A DNA stretch of 64,000 nt from JAVVEH01 sp032251435. GTDB lineage: Bacteria > Verrucomicrobiota > Lentisphaeria > Oligosphaerales > MVZH01. Shown one piece after another: positions 9,622-18,926 of the stretch; the first letter of the stretch is position 1, and each line of letters starts with the position of its first letter. The position numbers and the translations under genes were made by a program. The notes beneath the pieces were generated by a model. The model worked only from the letters and a program-made list of their open reading frames with translations. It made no database searches and was not told the DNA's origin. The stretch spans positions 62,001-126,000 of the forward strand of contig JAVVEH010000006.1 of the NCBI GenBank assembly GCA_032251435.1, in the 5' to 3' direction.

Positions 9622-10142
9622 CAGTTCTGACCCGTCTCTTCATCTTTTCCCACCCCGCTGGTGAGAGTTTTAAACCGTTTTTCGCCTTCTTTCAGGTCAA
9701 ACGCCGACAACCGTTCCAAAATCTGAATTTGCAGGTGGTAAACAACCAAGGCGTGAAGATCCCAAAAATGGGTGTTAAGGCGGCTTGAGACGAAGTCCCA
9801 GCGCAGCCGGAGCAATTGCTTTTCCGCCGCCAGGGGATCGTTGTCCTTGATGATCGCATGCGGAAAGGCCGTGGTCTTATGGTCATGCCCTTGCCGGCGG
9901 GATTCAATGAACGTGGCGATATCCCGGCGAACCGCCCGTTCGAACCGCCGGTACTCCTCCACCAGCTCGAGCGGATGCTCATGATCGGTGACATCATCAA
10001 ACGCGACAGTTGAGAGCGCGGCGTACTCATCCTCAGGCAACCACTTCTCAGCTTCACCCAGAAAGGTTTCCCGGGAGGGAAAATCGGCGCTGTCAAAATA
10101 AAGCATAGGCAGCAGAGCCGCCAGATATGGGTATTCGCTCAT
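9621..10142 (-). CDS. DUF2764-like protein in V-ATPase operon
   Basis: Protein of 173 residues, no signal peptide, rich in charged and aromatic residues. It starts MSEYPYLAALLPMLYFDSAD, the style of the DUF2764 family, whose members are encoded in V-ATPase operons of chlamydiae and other PVC or Bacteroidetes relatives. Its role is not established; an assembly or stator role in place of the absent subunits (C, F, G) is inference. Overlaps of 4 bp with atpE and 1 bp with atpD show tight coupling. Assignment rests on position, length and N-terminal style, not on a database search. Confidence 0.75.
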   Translation of the reverse strand: MSEYPYLAALLPMLYFDSADFPSRETFLGEAEKWLPEDEYAALSTVAFDDVTDHEHPLELVEEYRRFERAVRRDIATFIESRRQGHDHKTTAFPHAIIKDNDPLAAEKQLLRLRWDFVSSRLNTHFWDLHALVVYHLQIQILERLSAFDLKEGEKRFKTLTSGVGKDEETGQN

Positions 10143-10750
10143 AGCTCCAGGATATCAGCCAACTGAGGGTTCACTTGGGTTTTGAGAATTTCAACGACAC
10201 TTTCGTCCGTGAAGTCAAAGGCGACCGCGTCACCGGCGCGCCGGATCCGGAATCCATTGGTGATAGTCCGCCCCGCTTTGATCTCAACACCGTCACCCAG
10301 TTCCTTCACCACACCATCTTTGGCCGCCGCCATGATTTTTTCAGCCACGTCCTCATTGACCAGCACGGAAACATCTTCTCCCCCAGCCCAGGCCTTCGCC
10401 AAATCAGCGATGAGTTGTTTAAGAAATTCGGGGTCGTTCAGACTGTCAGCCGCCTGCTTTTTAAAGGATTTTGAAAATAACTCCCGAATGCTGTTTTCCA
10501 GTTCCAAGACCACATCCCGGGATGCCTGTTTCACGGACGCCACCGCGTTCGCTTCAAAGGTTTGAGCCTTTTTTTTGCCTTCCTCGGTGATTTTTTCACC
10601 CTCCGCCTTGGCTTTTTTCACAATCTCAGCGGCTTCTTCACGGGCTTTCGTGACAATTTTCTCCGCTTCAGCGTTGGCTTTCTCAATACCTTCCGCATAC
10701 AGCTTGTCAACCAGCGCGTCCAGATGTGTTTCTTGGCTGTCGTTACTCAT
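10139..10750 (-). CDS. atpE: V-type ATPase subunit E
   Basis: Peripheral stalk subunit. The 203 residues show a long N-terminal amphipathic helix rich in Ala/Lys/Glu (about residues 15-75, KANAEAEKIVTKAREEAAEI) and a globular C-terminal domain, the normal subunit E plan. It overlaps the DUF2764 gene by 4 bp. A 94-bp gap separates it from atpB. No separate subunit G/H gene is seen, so the stalk partner is unknown. Confidence 0.9.
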   Translation of the reverse strand: MSNDSQETHLDALVDKLYAEGIEKANAEAEKIVTKAREEAAEIVKKAKAEGEKITEEGKKKAQTFEANAVASVKQASRDVVLELENSIRELFSKSFKKQAADSLNDPEFLKQLIADLAKAWAGGEDVSVLVNEDVAEKIMAAAKDGVVKELGDGVEIKAGRTITNGFRIRRAGDAVAFDFTDESVVEILKTQVNPQLADILEL

Positions 10751-10844
10751 AAGGAAACCCCTTGCAAATATCCGAATCTCAAATCGCTCATGTCCGTACG
10801 TTATTCAGTAACCATTTGTGGTGTGCCGCAACCGGCCGGGCCGC

Positions 10845-12143
10845 CTATTTTTCAGGCCAGAACTCTTCGACCAAGTCGGAAGGCATCCGCGTCTCATTCG
10901 GTTCAAAACACTGGGCGAGCATGTCCCAGGCGGCGTCCAAGGCCTCCTCCAGCGAAATATTCACCGACAAATCCATCATGGTCGCTTCAAATTGATCACC
11001 GTATTTCAGCAACTTTTCGTCCCACTCCGACATCCGGAATCCCATGGAGCGCTTTTCCATCGTCTCCAGATACTCCTTATACAGACGCAACGTGGCGTTC
11101 ATAATAATCCGGTGGTCCGCGCGGGTGTCCTTATTAACCTGTTGTTTCAAGCGGCTGAGGGAACCAAAAGGCTCGATACGGCCATTGCGTAAATAGAACT
11201 GTCCCTCGGTGATATAGCCCGTGTTGTCGGGAACCGGGTGGGTCACATCATCGCCGGGCATGGTGGTCACGGCCAGAGTCGTCACCGACCCGGCATCCGC
11301 GAAGTCAACCGCTTTTTCATAGCGGGAAGCCAGCTGGCTGTACAAATCGCCGGGATAGCCGCGGTTGGCGGGCACTTGTTCCATCGTGATCGCGACCTCT
11401 TTCATCGCGTCCGCGTAGTTTGTCATATCCGTCAACAACACCAGCACATCCTTGCCGTCCAGCGCGAATTTTTCGGCGACAGCCAGGCACATGTCCGGGA
11501 TCATGATGCCTTCCACAATCGGGTCGGAGGCGGTATGCACGAAGAAGACCGATTTGTTGAACACGCCGCCCTCTTCCAGCTTATTTTTAAAGAACATGTA
11601 CTCATTGAACTTCAGGCCGATACCGCCCAGCACAATCATGTCCGCTTCCGCCTGCAGAGCGATGCGGGCCAGCAATTCATTGTAAGGCTCGCCGGACACG
11701 GAGAATATCGGCAGTTTCTGCGAGACCACCAGCGAGTTATACAGGTCAATCATCGGAATATTCGTCCGGATCATTCGGTTTGGAATGACGCGTTTGGCCG
11801 GATTCACCGATGGACCGGCGATTTCGATCATGCCCTCGTCGATCGCCGGGCCGTCATCGATCGGCTCGCCGCTGCCGTTAAACGTGCGGCCCAGCATATT
11901 GTCTGAATACGACACCCGCATCGGCTCGCCCATGAAGCGCACTTCGTCTTCGGTGGACACTCCGCGGCTGCCGGCGAACACCTGCAGGTACACCAAGTCA
12001 TCATCGTCAATCTTGATAACCTGGGCCAGAGATTTTCCCCGGGCGCTGGTCACTTCCGCCAGCTCCTCATACTGCACGCCCGACGCGCGCACCGTGATGA
12101 CGTTCCCCACCACGCTCAAAATTCGGTCATAAACAGGTCGCAT
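10845..12143 (-). CDS. atpB: V-type ATPase subunit B
   Basis: Non-catalytic nucleotide-binding subunit of the A3B3 head, 432 residues. The N-terminal beta barrel begins MRPVYDRILSVVGNVITVRA. Family blocks seen include GRTFNGSGEPID, PIFSVSGEPYNELLARIALQ (the degenerate P-loop region, without GKT), LLTDMTNYADA and VPANRGYPGDLYSQLASRYE. It starts 3 bp after the atpA stop. Confidence 0.96.
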   Translation of the reverse strand: MRPVYDRILSVVGNVITVRASGVQYEELAEVTSARGKSLAQVIKIDDDDLVYLQVFAGSRGVSTEDEVRFMGEPMRVSYSDNMLGRTFNGSGEPIDDGPAIDEGMIEIAGPSVNPAKRVIPNRMIRTNIPMIDLYNSLVVSQKLPIFSVSGEPYNELLARIALQAEADMIVLGGIGLKFNEYMFFKNKLEEGGVFNKSVFFVHTASDPIVEGIMIPDMCLAVAEKFALDGKDVLVLLTDMTNYADAMKEVAITMEQVPANRGYPGDLYSQLASRYEKAVDFADAGSVTTLAVTTMPGDDVTHPVPDNTGYITEGQFYLRNGRIEPFGSLSRLKQQVNKDTRADHRIIMNATLRLYKEYLETMEKRSMGFRMSEWDEKLLKYGDQFEATMMDLSVNISLEEALDAAWDMLAQCFEPNETRMPSDLVEEFWPEK

Positions 12144-12146
12144 AGC

Positions 12147-13886
12147 TTATTGTTTCCCTTGAGCTTCCGCCACGGTGGCGTCTATCGTCTCTTCCAGCTC
12201 TTTAAATTCATCGGAATCCATCGGTTTCCGGTTCCAGTCGATGAAATGCTGAGTCAACCGGGAAAAGACTTGCCGGCCGTCGGCTTTATCCTTAAAATCA
12301 AGATCCGCCATCAAAATCCCGAAGACCTTGTCAAACACGTACCGCTGGCGGTCACTGGAGCAGGCGTTGTCAATATCATCAAAGCTGTCCTGCTGGAGAT
12401 AGACAGAGTCAAGCAGATCCGCTTTCAGATAGGTGATGAACTCACTCATCGCCGTGCCGTCTTCCCCCACCACCATCATCATCTGACCGACTTCGTCGCC
12501 TTTGACCAGAATGGCCCGGGCTTTTTTGATTTTATCCGCGTCGATAATCCCTTTGCAATGAGACCAACTTTCCAAGGGGTCAATGGCGGGATATTTGCGG
12601 GCGTCGGAGCGGGCGCGGCTAAGACCATGAAAGGCGTCCACGACCTTCAGCGTCGCCTGGGTCACCGGTTCCTCAAAGTTGCCCCCGGCCGGGCTGACGG
12701 TTCCACCGATCGTCAAGCTGCCATGCTCACCGTTGTGTAATTCCACAAACCCGGAGCGTTCATAAAATTCCGCGATCCGCGATTCGAGATAGGCGGGGAA
12801 GGCTTCGTCACCGGGAATTTCCTCCAAGCGGCCGGACACTTCACGCATGGCCTGCGCCCAGCGGGACGTGGAGTCCGCCATCAACAGGACATTCAAGCCC
12901 ATTTGGCGGTAATACTCACCCAGTGTGGCGGCTGTGTACACCGAGGCTTCGCGGGCGGCCACCGGCATGGAGCTGGTGTTGGCGATAATAATCGTCCGGT
13001 CCATCAATGGATTCCCTGTCCGCGGATCGATAATTTCCGGAAATTCCAGCAGTGTCTCCACCACTTCACCGGCCCGCTCGCCGCACGCGGCGACAATCAC
13101 CACATCCACTTGGGCGTTGCGGGAGGTGTTCTGCTGCAAGACAGTCTTGCCGGCGCCGAAGGGGCCGGGAACGCAGTAGGTGCCGCCCAGCGCCACCGGA
13201 AAAAAGGAATCAATAATGCGGGATTGCGTGACCATGGGCTCATCGGACAGCAATTTCTTGGCGTACGCGTCAATGGGAATTTTTATCGGCCAGTCAAAAC
13301 ACATGGTGACGGGAATGGTCTTGCCAGCCGCGTCGGTCAACTCGGCGATCTTTTCGGTGACCGTGTAATCACCGGCGTCGGCGACACGCTTGACAGTCAG
13401 CTCACCGGCAAGATAAAACGGCGCCATAATCAAGTGTTTGGCCGCGTTTTCAGGAACCCAGCCCAGGGGCATGCCGGCAAGCAGTTTATCTCCCGCTTTG
13501 ACCGTCGGCGTGAACGCCCATTTTTTCTCCTGGTCAAGCGCCTCGGCCACTTTCCCGCGTTGGAGAAACACCCCGTATTTCTCAGCCAGCTCATGCAAGG
13601 GATTCTGCAGCCCGTCATACACTTGTCCCAGAATGCCGGGTCCCAGTGTCGCGAACAGCATTTCACCGGAAAATTCAACGGTGTCACCGGCCTTCAGTCC
13701 CCGGGTTGACTCGTACACCTGAAGAGAAACCAACCCCTCTTCAATCTTGATAATCTCCGCCTTTAAACGCTCATCCCCGGAAACAACATAGGCGAGCTCG
13801 TTCTGTAAAATTCTGCCGTCAACCCGGACAGTAATCATGTTACCGTTGATGCCGGTAATCACACCAGTCGCTTGCGATTTCTCCAT
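12147..13886 (-). CDS. atpA: V-type ATPase catalytic subunit A
   Basis: Catalytic subunit that hydrolyses or makes ATP in the head. The intact P-loop is GPFGAGKTV, and the conserved MADSTSRWAQAMREVSGRL block and SGRLEEIPGDEAFPAYL follow. I start at ATG 13886 because GGGAG lies 9 nt upstream; an upstream in-frame ATG at 13916 lacks an SD. This gives 579 residues, the usual size. It is the first gene of the operon A-B-E-DUF2764-D-I-K, all on the minus strand. The order differs from Chlamydia, where E and the DUF2764 gene precede A. Confidence 0.96.
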   Translation of the reverse strand: MEKSQATGVITGINGNMITVRVDGRILQNELAYVVSGDERLKAEIIKIEEGLVSLQVYESTRGLKAGDTVEFSGEMLFATLGPGILGQVYDGLQNPLHELAEKYGVFLQRGKVAEALDQEKKWAFTPTVKAGDKLLAGMPLGWVPENAAKHLIMAPFYLAGELTVKRVADAGDYTVTEKIAELTDAAGKTIPVTMCFDWPIKIPIDAYAKKLLSDEPMVTQSRIIDSFFPVALGGTYCVPGPFGAGKTVLQQNTSRNAQVDVVIVAACGERAGEVVETLLEFPEIIDPRTGNPLMDRTIIIANTSSMPVAAREASVYTAATLGEYYRQMGLNVLLMADSTSRWAQAMREVSGRLEEIPGDEAFPAYLESRIAEFYERSGFVELHNGEHGSLTIGGTVSPAGGNFEEPVTQATLKVVDAFHGLSRARSDARKYPAIDPLESWSHCKGIIDADKIKKARAILVKGDEVGQMMMVVGEDGTAMSEFITYLKADLLDSVYLQQDSFDDIDNACSSDRQRYVFDKVFGILMADLDFKDKADGRQVFSRLTQHFIDWNRKPMDSDEFKELEETIDATVAEAQGKQ

Positions 13887-14121
13887 CAAAGCGGTCTCCC
13901 GGAAAAGGGGGCTCATATTTCAACAAAAGGACCCGCCGCCGATTTCCGCTCGCGGGGACCCTATGACACATCATTGCGCGGGCGTTGAACTCACCCGTCA
14001 GCAAAACAAACCCGTAATGTAAACGCGGAGAGTCGATTATCAAGGCGCCTCGCGCACTATTGTCAAATCTCCGCGTCTCACCCCCGAACCGCCGCCCGTC
14101 CAGCGGCCAAAGATCCGCGGA

Positions 14122-15111
14122 TCACGCATGTCCAGCCGCCTGGTTTTCAGTCCCTTCAAGCTCGGCGATCGCCTTTTTGAGCACCGCCGCGGACGCCATG
14201 ATCGCCGCCTGTTCATCAGCCGGCAAGCGGCTTTCAACAATTTTCTCCACGCCGTCAGCCGACACAACGCACGGCACACTCAAACACACGCCGTTGATTC
14301 CAAACTCACCGCTTAATTCCGTGGATACCGTCAGCACGCTTCGCTCGCCCCGCAAAACAGCGCCGACGATACGGACCAGAGCCAGCCCCACCGCGAAAGA
14401 TGTCGCCCCTTTATAGTCAATGATATGATAAGCGGACCGACGCACTTTCTCCTCGATCTTGTTCCGTTCCGCCCGCCAGTCGGAGCACTTGCCGCAAACG
14501 GGACAGAAGTCATTGATCGGCATCCCCGCGACATGCGCCATGGACCAAGCCGCGAATTCGGAATCACCGTGCTCACCCAGCACATAGGCATGCACATTAT
14601 GCACATCAATGCCGCAATGCTCGCTCAAAAAATAGCGAAGCCGGGCGCTGTCCAAGACCGTGCCGGATCCAAAAATTCGTCCTTCCGCGGCTTTCGCGGC
14701 TTTGGCGGCTTGAATCGCCACATGCGTCATCACATCCACCGGATTGCTGACAACCAGCATCATGGCGGCCGGGTTGCGCTCAATCACGTCACCGACAATA
14801 CTGCGCATGATCGCGGCGTTTTTATGCAGCAATTGCAGGCGGGTCTCACCCGGTTTCTGCGCGGCGCCGGCCGTGATCACAATCAACTGCGCGTCGCTGT
14901 AGTCGGAACTGTCTCCCTCCCGGATAGACACCGCCGGAAAAAACGGCCGCCCATGAGCCAGATCCAAGACCTGCCCCCGGGCCAAATTCTTATTTTGGTC
15001 AATTAACGCGATGTGATCCGCCAAGCCGCTCTGGGCCAGAGCGTAGGCGAATGTCGCCCCCACCGCCCCCGCTCCCACAACAACCACTTTCCGATGTTTG
15101 ACTGGGTTCAT
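14122..15111 (-). CDS. ldh: L-lactate dehydrogenase
   Basis: NAD-dependent interconversion of pyruvate and L-lactate. Rossmann motif VVVVGAGAVGATFAYAL is at residues 8-24. The substrate-specificity loop reads GAAQKPGETRLQLL; Gln where malate dehydrogenases have Arg supports lactate dehydrogenase. Catalytic GEHGDSE and DSARLRYFLSE are present. ATG 15111 has SD AGGAG 6 nt upstream, so an in-frame extension to 15198 is rejected. 329 residues. It is transcribed away from the bio operon; the 15112-15275 gap holds both promoters. Confidence 0.93.
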   Translation of the reverse strand: MNPVKHRKVVVVGAGAVGATFAYALAQSGLADHIALIDQNKNLARGQVLDLAHGRPFFPAVSIREGDSSDYSDAQLIVITAGAAQKPGETRLQLLHKNAAIMRSIVGDVIERNPAAMMLVVSNPVDVMTHVAIQAAKAAKAAEGRIFGSGTVLDSARLRYFLSEHCGIDVHNVHAYVLGEHGDSEFAAWSMAHVAGMPINDFCPVCGKCSDWRAERNKIEEKVRRSAYHIIDYKGATSFAVGLALVRIVGAVLRGERSVLTVSTELSGEFGINGVCLSVPCVVSADGVEKIVESRLPADEQAAIMASAAVLKKAIAELEGTENQAAGHA

Positions 15112-15275
15112 TTTATTCTCCTGAATAAAAACAAGCCGTGAGAACAAGTCTCCAAGGTGAAATAATTCAGATCGGCAAATAGAAAAAAACTGAAACAAAC
15201 GATACTTTGAAAACAGGATAAGTCAAACCCGTCGATGCCGCCTAAAGACTGGCAATGACACCATCCCAAGGTATA

Positions 15276-15307
15276 TTGTAAACCTTTTTTTAGATGCCGG
15301 TTTACAA
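15276..15307. promoter_or_regulatory. BirA operator of the biotin operon
   Basis: TTGTAAACC at 15276-15284 and GGTTTACAA at 15299-15307 form a perfect 9-bp inverted repeat with a 14-bp spacer. This matches the known BirA operator consensus. It lies directly upstream of bioD, so biotinyl-5'-AMP-bound BirA should repress bioDAB. The spacer contains a potential ATG (15294), which is therefore unlikely to be a start codon. Confidence 0.93.
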
Positions 15308-15323
15308 CGAGGGTTCATCCGCA

Positions 15324-16043
15324 ATGCCATCTGGATATTTCATCACCGGCACCGGCACCGATGTCGGCAAAACGCTGGTCACAGCCGGCTTGTTTCGGGC
15401 GTTTTTACGGCGCGGGCTGACAACCCGGGCCGTCAAACCGGTTCAAACGGGGTGTTTTGTCACGCCCGCCGGTGATGTCATCGCGCCGGACACCCGCCTG
15501 TATGAACAGGCGGCCCAAGGTCTCACGGGGGGAGACATCCTCGTCTTTCACACCTTCACGCCCGCCTGCTCCCCGCATTTAGCCGCCCGGCTGGCCGGGG
15601 AACAGCTCTCGGTCCGGGCGCTTGAACGAAACATCGCGGACACCGCGGAAGGCGCGGACGTCATTCTTGTCGAGGGGGCCGGAGGCGCCCTGGTTCCTCT
15701 GAACGATACCGAAACGTCCCTGAATCTCATCAAAAGCCTCGGGTTTCCTGTCGTCGTCGTCGCCGACAACCGTCTAGGCATGATCAATCACACCTTGTTG
15801 ACCCTCGAAGTTTTGAAACAATCGGGCGTTGACATCGCCGGTGTCGTCATCAATCACTGTTCACCGGTCACCGATGAAAACCGGTTTATCCGGGAAGACA
15901 ATCCCACGGCCATCGCCCGGTTTGGCAATGCCGCCATTTTGGGAGAGCTGCCGTTTTTTGACCACTGGGCGCCGGAAGAGGGTGATTTTTGGACTAAAAA
16001 CGATCCGTTTTTTGACACAATCCGGGACAATCTCACCTTATGA
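15324..16043 (+). CDS. bioD: Dethiobiotin synthetase
   Basis: ATP-dependent closure of the ureido ring of dethiobiotin from DAPA and CO2. The P-loop GTGTDVGKT lies close to the N-terminus, VEGAGGALVPL (Walker B-like) follows, and the adenine-binding region NHCSPV comes later. I start at ATG 15324 (GAGG upstream) because the earlier in-frame ATG 15294 lies inside the BirA operator. 239 residues. The stop overlaps the bioA start by 4 bp. Confidence 0.94.
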   Translation: MPSGYFITGTGTDVGKTLVTAGLFRAFLRRGLTTRAVKPVQTGCFVTPAGDVIAPDTRLYEQAAQGLTGGDILVFHTFTPACSPHLAARLAGEQLSVRALERNIADTAEGADVILVEGAGGALVPLNDTETSLNLIKSLGFPVVVVADNRLGMINHTLLTLEVLKQSGVDIAGVVINHCSPVTDENRFIREDNPTAIARFGNAAILGELPFFDHWAPEEGDFWTKNDPFFDTIRDNLTL

Positions 16044-17347
16044 GCATGGAGACACAGCCCTTCGCACCAGGAAATCTGACGACCCGTGATCTGGACTTTG
16101 ACCGGGACCACATCTGGCATCCGTACACATCGGCGGTCAACCCTCTGCCGGTGTATCCGGTGGCCGCCGCTTCCGGTGTCCGGCTGACACTGGCCGACGG
16201 ACGGGAGCTGATCGACGGCATGTCCTCCTGGTGGTGCGCGATTCATGGATATAACCACCCGGTTCTCAACGCCGCGGTCACCGCGCAGCTTCAGAATATG
16301 GCCCATGTCATGTTCGGCGGCATCACGCATCAACCCGCCATTGACCTCTGCCGGACCTTGGTGGCCATCACCCCGGATCCGCTTCAGCATGTTTTTTTAG
16401 CGGATTCGGGTTCCGTTTCTGTCGAAGTGGCCATTAAGATGGCCCTCCAATACTGGCAGGCCCGGGGCGAACCGGGAAAAAACCGGTTGCTGACGGTGCG
16501 GTCCGGTTATCATGGAGACACCACCGGCGCCATGGCGGTCTGCGACCCGGTCACCGGCATGCACGGACTGTTCAAAGGGGTGCTGCCCGAGCATCTTTTC
16601 GCACCGGCCCCGACACCGGGCTTCAGCGACCCCTGGGATGACCGGCATTTCGCGGACTTCGCGGAATTATTCGCCCGCCATCACCAGGAACTGGCCGCCG
16701 TCATTCTCGAGCCAATTGTGCAAGGGGCCGGGGGCATGCGCTTCTACTCGCCGGCGTATTTGCGCGCCGTCCGCGACATCTGCGATCAGCATGATGTTCT
16801 ACTTATCTGCGACGAAATCGCCACCGGGTTCGGCCGGACGGGCGCGCTGTTCGCCTGTGAACACGCCGGGATTTCACCGGATATCCTATGCGTGGGCAAA
16901 GCCCTCACCGGGGGGTATATGACCCTGGCCGCGACACTGGCCACCGCGGACATCGCCCACGGCATATCGGCCGACGGCGGAGTCTTCATGCACGGACCGA
17001 CCTTCATGGGCAATCCCCTCGCCTGCGCCGTCGCCAACGCCAGCCTGGATCTTCTGCTCCATTCCCCCTGGCAAGAACGCGTCAATCACATTGAGCGCGG
17101 ACTCCGCGAAGGCCTGACCCCCTGTCGTGACTTGCCCTCCGTCGCCGATGTGCGGGTGCTCGGAGCGATCGGTGTCGTCGAGATGAACGCGCCGGTGGAT
17201 GTGGCGGCGCTGCAAAAAGAATGTGTGAACCGGGGGGTCTGGATCCGGCCATTTGGCAAACTGGTCTATCTCATGCCCCCGTTTATCATGGAGCCAGAGG
17301 ATGTCAACACCTTGACTCAAGCTGTTTTTCAAACGTTAAGCCCCTAA
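16040..17347 (+). CDS. bioA: Adenosylmethionine-8-amino-7-oxononanoate aminotransferase
   Basis: PLP enzyme that transaminates KAPA to DAPA using S-adenosylmethionine as amino donor. Class III aminotransferase features: DHIWHPYTSA at the N-terminus (the BioA hallmark), SSWWCAIHGYNHP, DEIATGFGRTG, and the PLP Lys in CVGKALTGGYM. 435 residues, typical length. Second gene of the bioDAB operon, overlapping bioD by 4 bp and followed 21 bp later by bioB. Confidence 0.96.
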   Translation: MSMETQPFAPGNLTTRDLDFDRDHIWHPYTSAVNPLPVYPVAAASGVRLTLADGRELIDGMSSWWCAIHGYNHPVLNAAVTAQLQNMAHVMFGGITHQPAIDLCRTLVAITPDPLQHVFLADSGSVSVEVAIKMALQYWQARGEPGKNRLLTVRSGYHGDTTGAMAVCDPVTGMHGLFKGVLPEHLFAPAPTPGFSDPWDDRHFADFAELFARHHQELAAVILEPIVQGAGGMRFYSPAYLRAVRDICDQHDVLLICDEIATGFGRTGALFACEHAGISPDILCVGKALTGGYMTLAATLATADIAHGISADGGVFMHGPTFMGNPLACAVANASLDLLLHSPWQERVNHIERGLREGLTPCRDLPSVADVRVLGAIGVVEMNAPVDVAALQKECVNRGVWIRPFGKLVYLMPPFIMEPEDVNTLTQAVFQTLSP

Positions 17348-17368
17348 CCTATAGCTGGAATAAAACAG

Positions 17369-18352
17369 ATGAATAAAGCTCTGATCGATACTATTTTCAC
17401 CGCCGCTGAAGCGAACCAACCGGTCACGGATGATGTCGCGCTAGCGGTTCTTGACGCGGACCACGCGGATCTGCCTGCTCTGCTGCACGCCGCCAACACG
17501 ATCCGCGTCCGGAATTTTGGCGACACCGTGAAACTCTGCTCGATTGTCAACGCCAAATGCGGCGCGTGCAGTGAAAATTGCGCGTTCTGCGCCCAGAGCG
17601 CGCATAATCCGGGGGCCGACACCACCCGCTTTAACCGGCTGGATCCCGATCAACTCATCGCCGATCGTGACCGGGCGTCACGGGCGCCCGTCGCCTTTTT
17701 CGGCGTGGTCACCAGCGGCGAAGCTTTGCGGGAAAAGGATTTAGAAAAAATTGAACAGGCGTTGTTAAAAAGCGGCGAAAACGGTGCCAACTGGTGCGCC
17801 TCTCTGGGGTGCCTGACCAAAGAGCAACTCCTCCGCTTAAAAAAGGCGGGCTTGAAACGGTTCCATCACAATATTGAAACCGCGGAGAGTTTTTTCCCGC
17901 ACATCTGTGACACCCATCCGTATGCCAAACGTGTGGAGACCGTCCGGGCCGCGGTGGACGCGGGGTTACAAGTCTGTTGCGGAGGCATACTCGGCTTGGG
18001 TGAAAGTCTGGAGCAACGCGTTGAAATGGCGGCCACCCTCGCCACTCTGGGCATTGATTCGATCCCGCTCAATTTTCTCGTGCCGATCAAGGGGACTAAA
18101 TTGGAAAACGCTCCGGTCATGACACCCTTGGAAATCCTGCTCACCATCATCATGTTCCGCTTGAAAAATCCCATGGCGGAAATTCGGCTGGCGGCCGGGC
18201 GGGCGCATCTGCGTTCCCTGCAATCCATGGCCTTTCACGCCGGTGTGACCGGCATCATGATTGGCGATTTGCTGACGATCACCGGCCAGAATGTGGAGCA
18301 AGACATCCAAATGGTGCGTGATCTGGGATTGGAACCGGAATTGCCGGCTTAG
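17369..18352 (+). CDS. bioB: Biotin synthase
   Basis: Radical SAM enzyme inserting sulfur into dethiobiotin. The radical SAM cluster motif CSENCAFC gives Cys67, Cys71 and Cys74. Further family blocks are NWCASLGCL, HHNIETAESFF, PLNFLVPIKGT and AAGRAHLRSLQ. 327 residues, complete. The last 230 bp recur as a partial copy at 25873-26109, 7.75 kb downstream; until the final few codons the copies differ only at synonymous positions. Confidence 0.97.
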   Translation: MNKALIDTIFTAAEANQPVTDDVALAVLDADHADLPALLHAANTIRVRNFGDTVKLCSIVNAKCGACSENCAFCAQSAHNPGADTTRFNRLDPDQLIADRDRASRAPVAFFGVVTSGEALREKDLEKIEQALLKSGENGANWCASLGCLTKEQLLRLKKAGLKRFHHNIETAESFFPHICDTHPYAKRVETVRAAVDAGLQVCCGGILGLGESLEQRVEMAATLATLGIDSIPLNFLVPIKGTKLENAPVMTPLEILLTIIMFRLKNPMAEIRLAAGRAHLRSLQSMAFHAGVTGIMIGDLLTITGQNVEQDIQMVRDLGLEPELPA

Positions 18353-18376
18353 CGACCGACGGCCAACATTGTACCC

Positions 18377-18480
18377 GGCAGCTTCCAGCTCCCGGGAGCC
18401 GTGGGCAAGATGCCGACGGTTACATTGTCTGTGAACACCTCCCTGCTTCGCAAAGGCTACGCAGGACAAGCCGGCTCCCA
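18377..18480. repeat. Dispersed intergenic repeat, copy A
   Basis: About 104 bp containing GGCAGCTTCCAGCTCCC at the left and a block reading CCCTGCTTCGCAAAGGCTAC then GCAGGACAAGCCGG at the right. It is similar over its whole length to 18812-18912. The left part holds the self-complementary GCTCCCGGGAGC. It directly follows bioB; no coding potential is evident. Confidence 0.7.
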
Positions 18481-18811
18481 CCCCTGACCAGCGCCGCCGA
18501 CGGGCGCAGTAAAATCGTAAAGTCGGGTCAGCCATCCGATTTTTTGGTTCTTCTCGGAAATCTGTAAAATACTGAATGCTGAATTCAGGATTCAACATTC
18601 AGAATTTTGCGTTTTTCTCACATTCCCGCCTTGATATCTGTTCACATGCCTTTACTGTAAACACCTTTTCCGTGCTGGAGAATCACGGAGACGTTGTAAT
18701 GAGAAAGCTCCGGAAGGATACGACTGTGGGACACACCGCACGTGTTATTGACGTAATACCCCCCCCCTCAAAGACTTATAACACCCACCCCGCGGCGGGC
18801 AGGTTGTACGT

Positions 18812-18912
18812 GGCAGCTTCCAGCTCCCACCCGCGGGCGAAGATGCCAGCGCCTACATTGTATGGGGACGCCTCCCTGCTTCGCCAAGGCTACACAGGAC
18901 AAGCCGGTGCCC
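18812..18912. repeat. Dispersed intergenic repeat, copy B
   Basis: Second copy of the 18377-18480 repeat, sharing GGCAGCTTCCAGCTCCC and the right-hand TGCTTCGCCAAGGCTACACA region. It lies upstream of the signal peptide of the following TPR gene. The frame of that gene reads through it, which I take as fortuitous. Confidence 0.65.
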
Positions 18913-18926
18913 AAGTCCCGTGCAGA

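Noticed and set aside
15294..15323. Earlier ATG for bioD
   Set aside because: It lies in the spacer of the BirA operator and has no SD; ATG 15324 fits the family.
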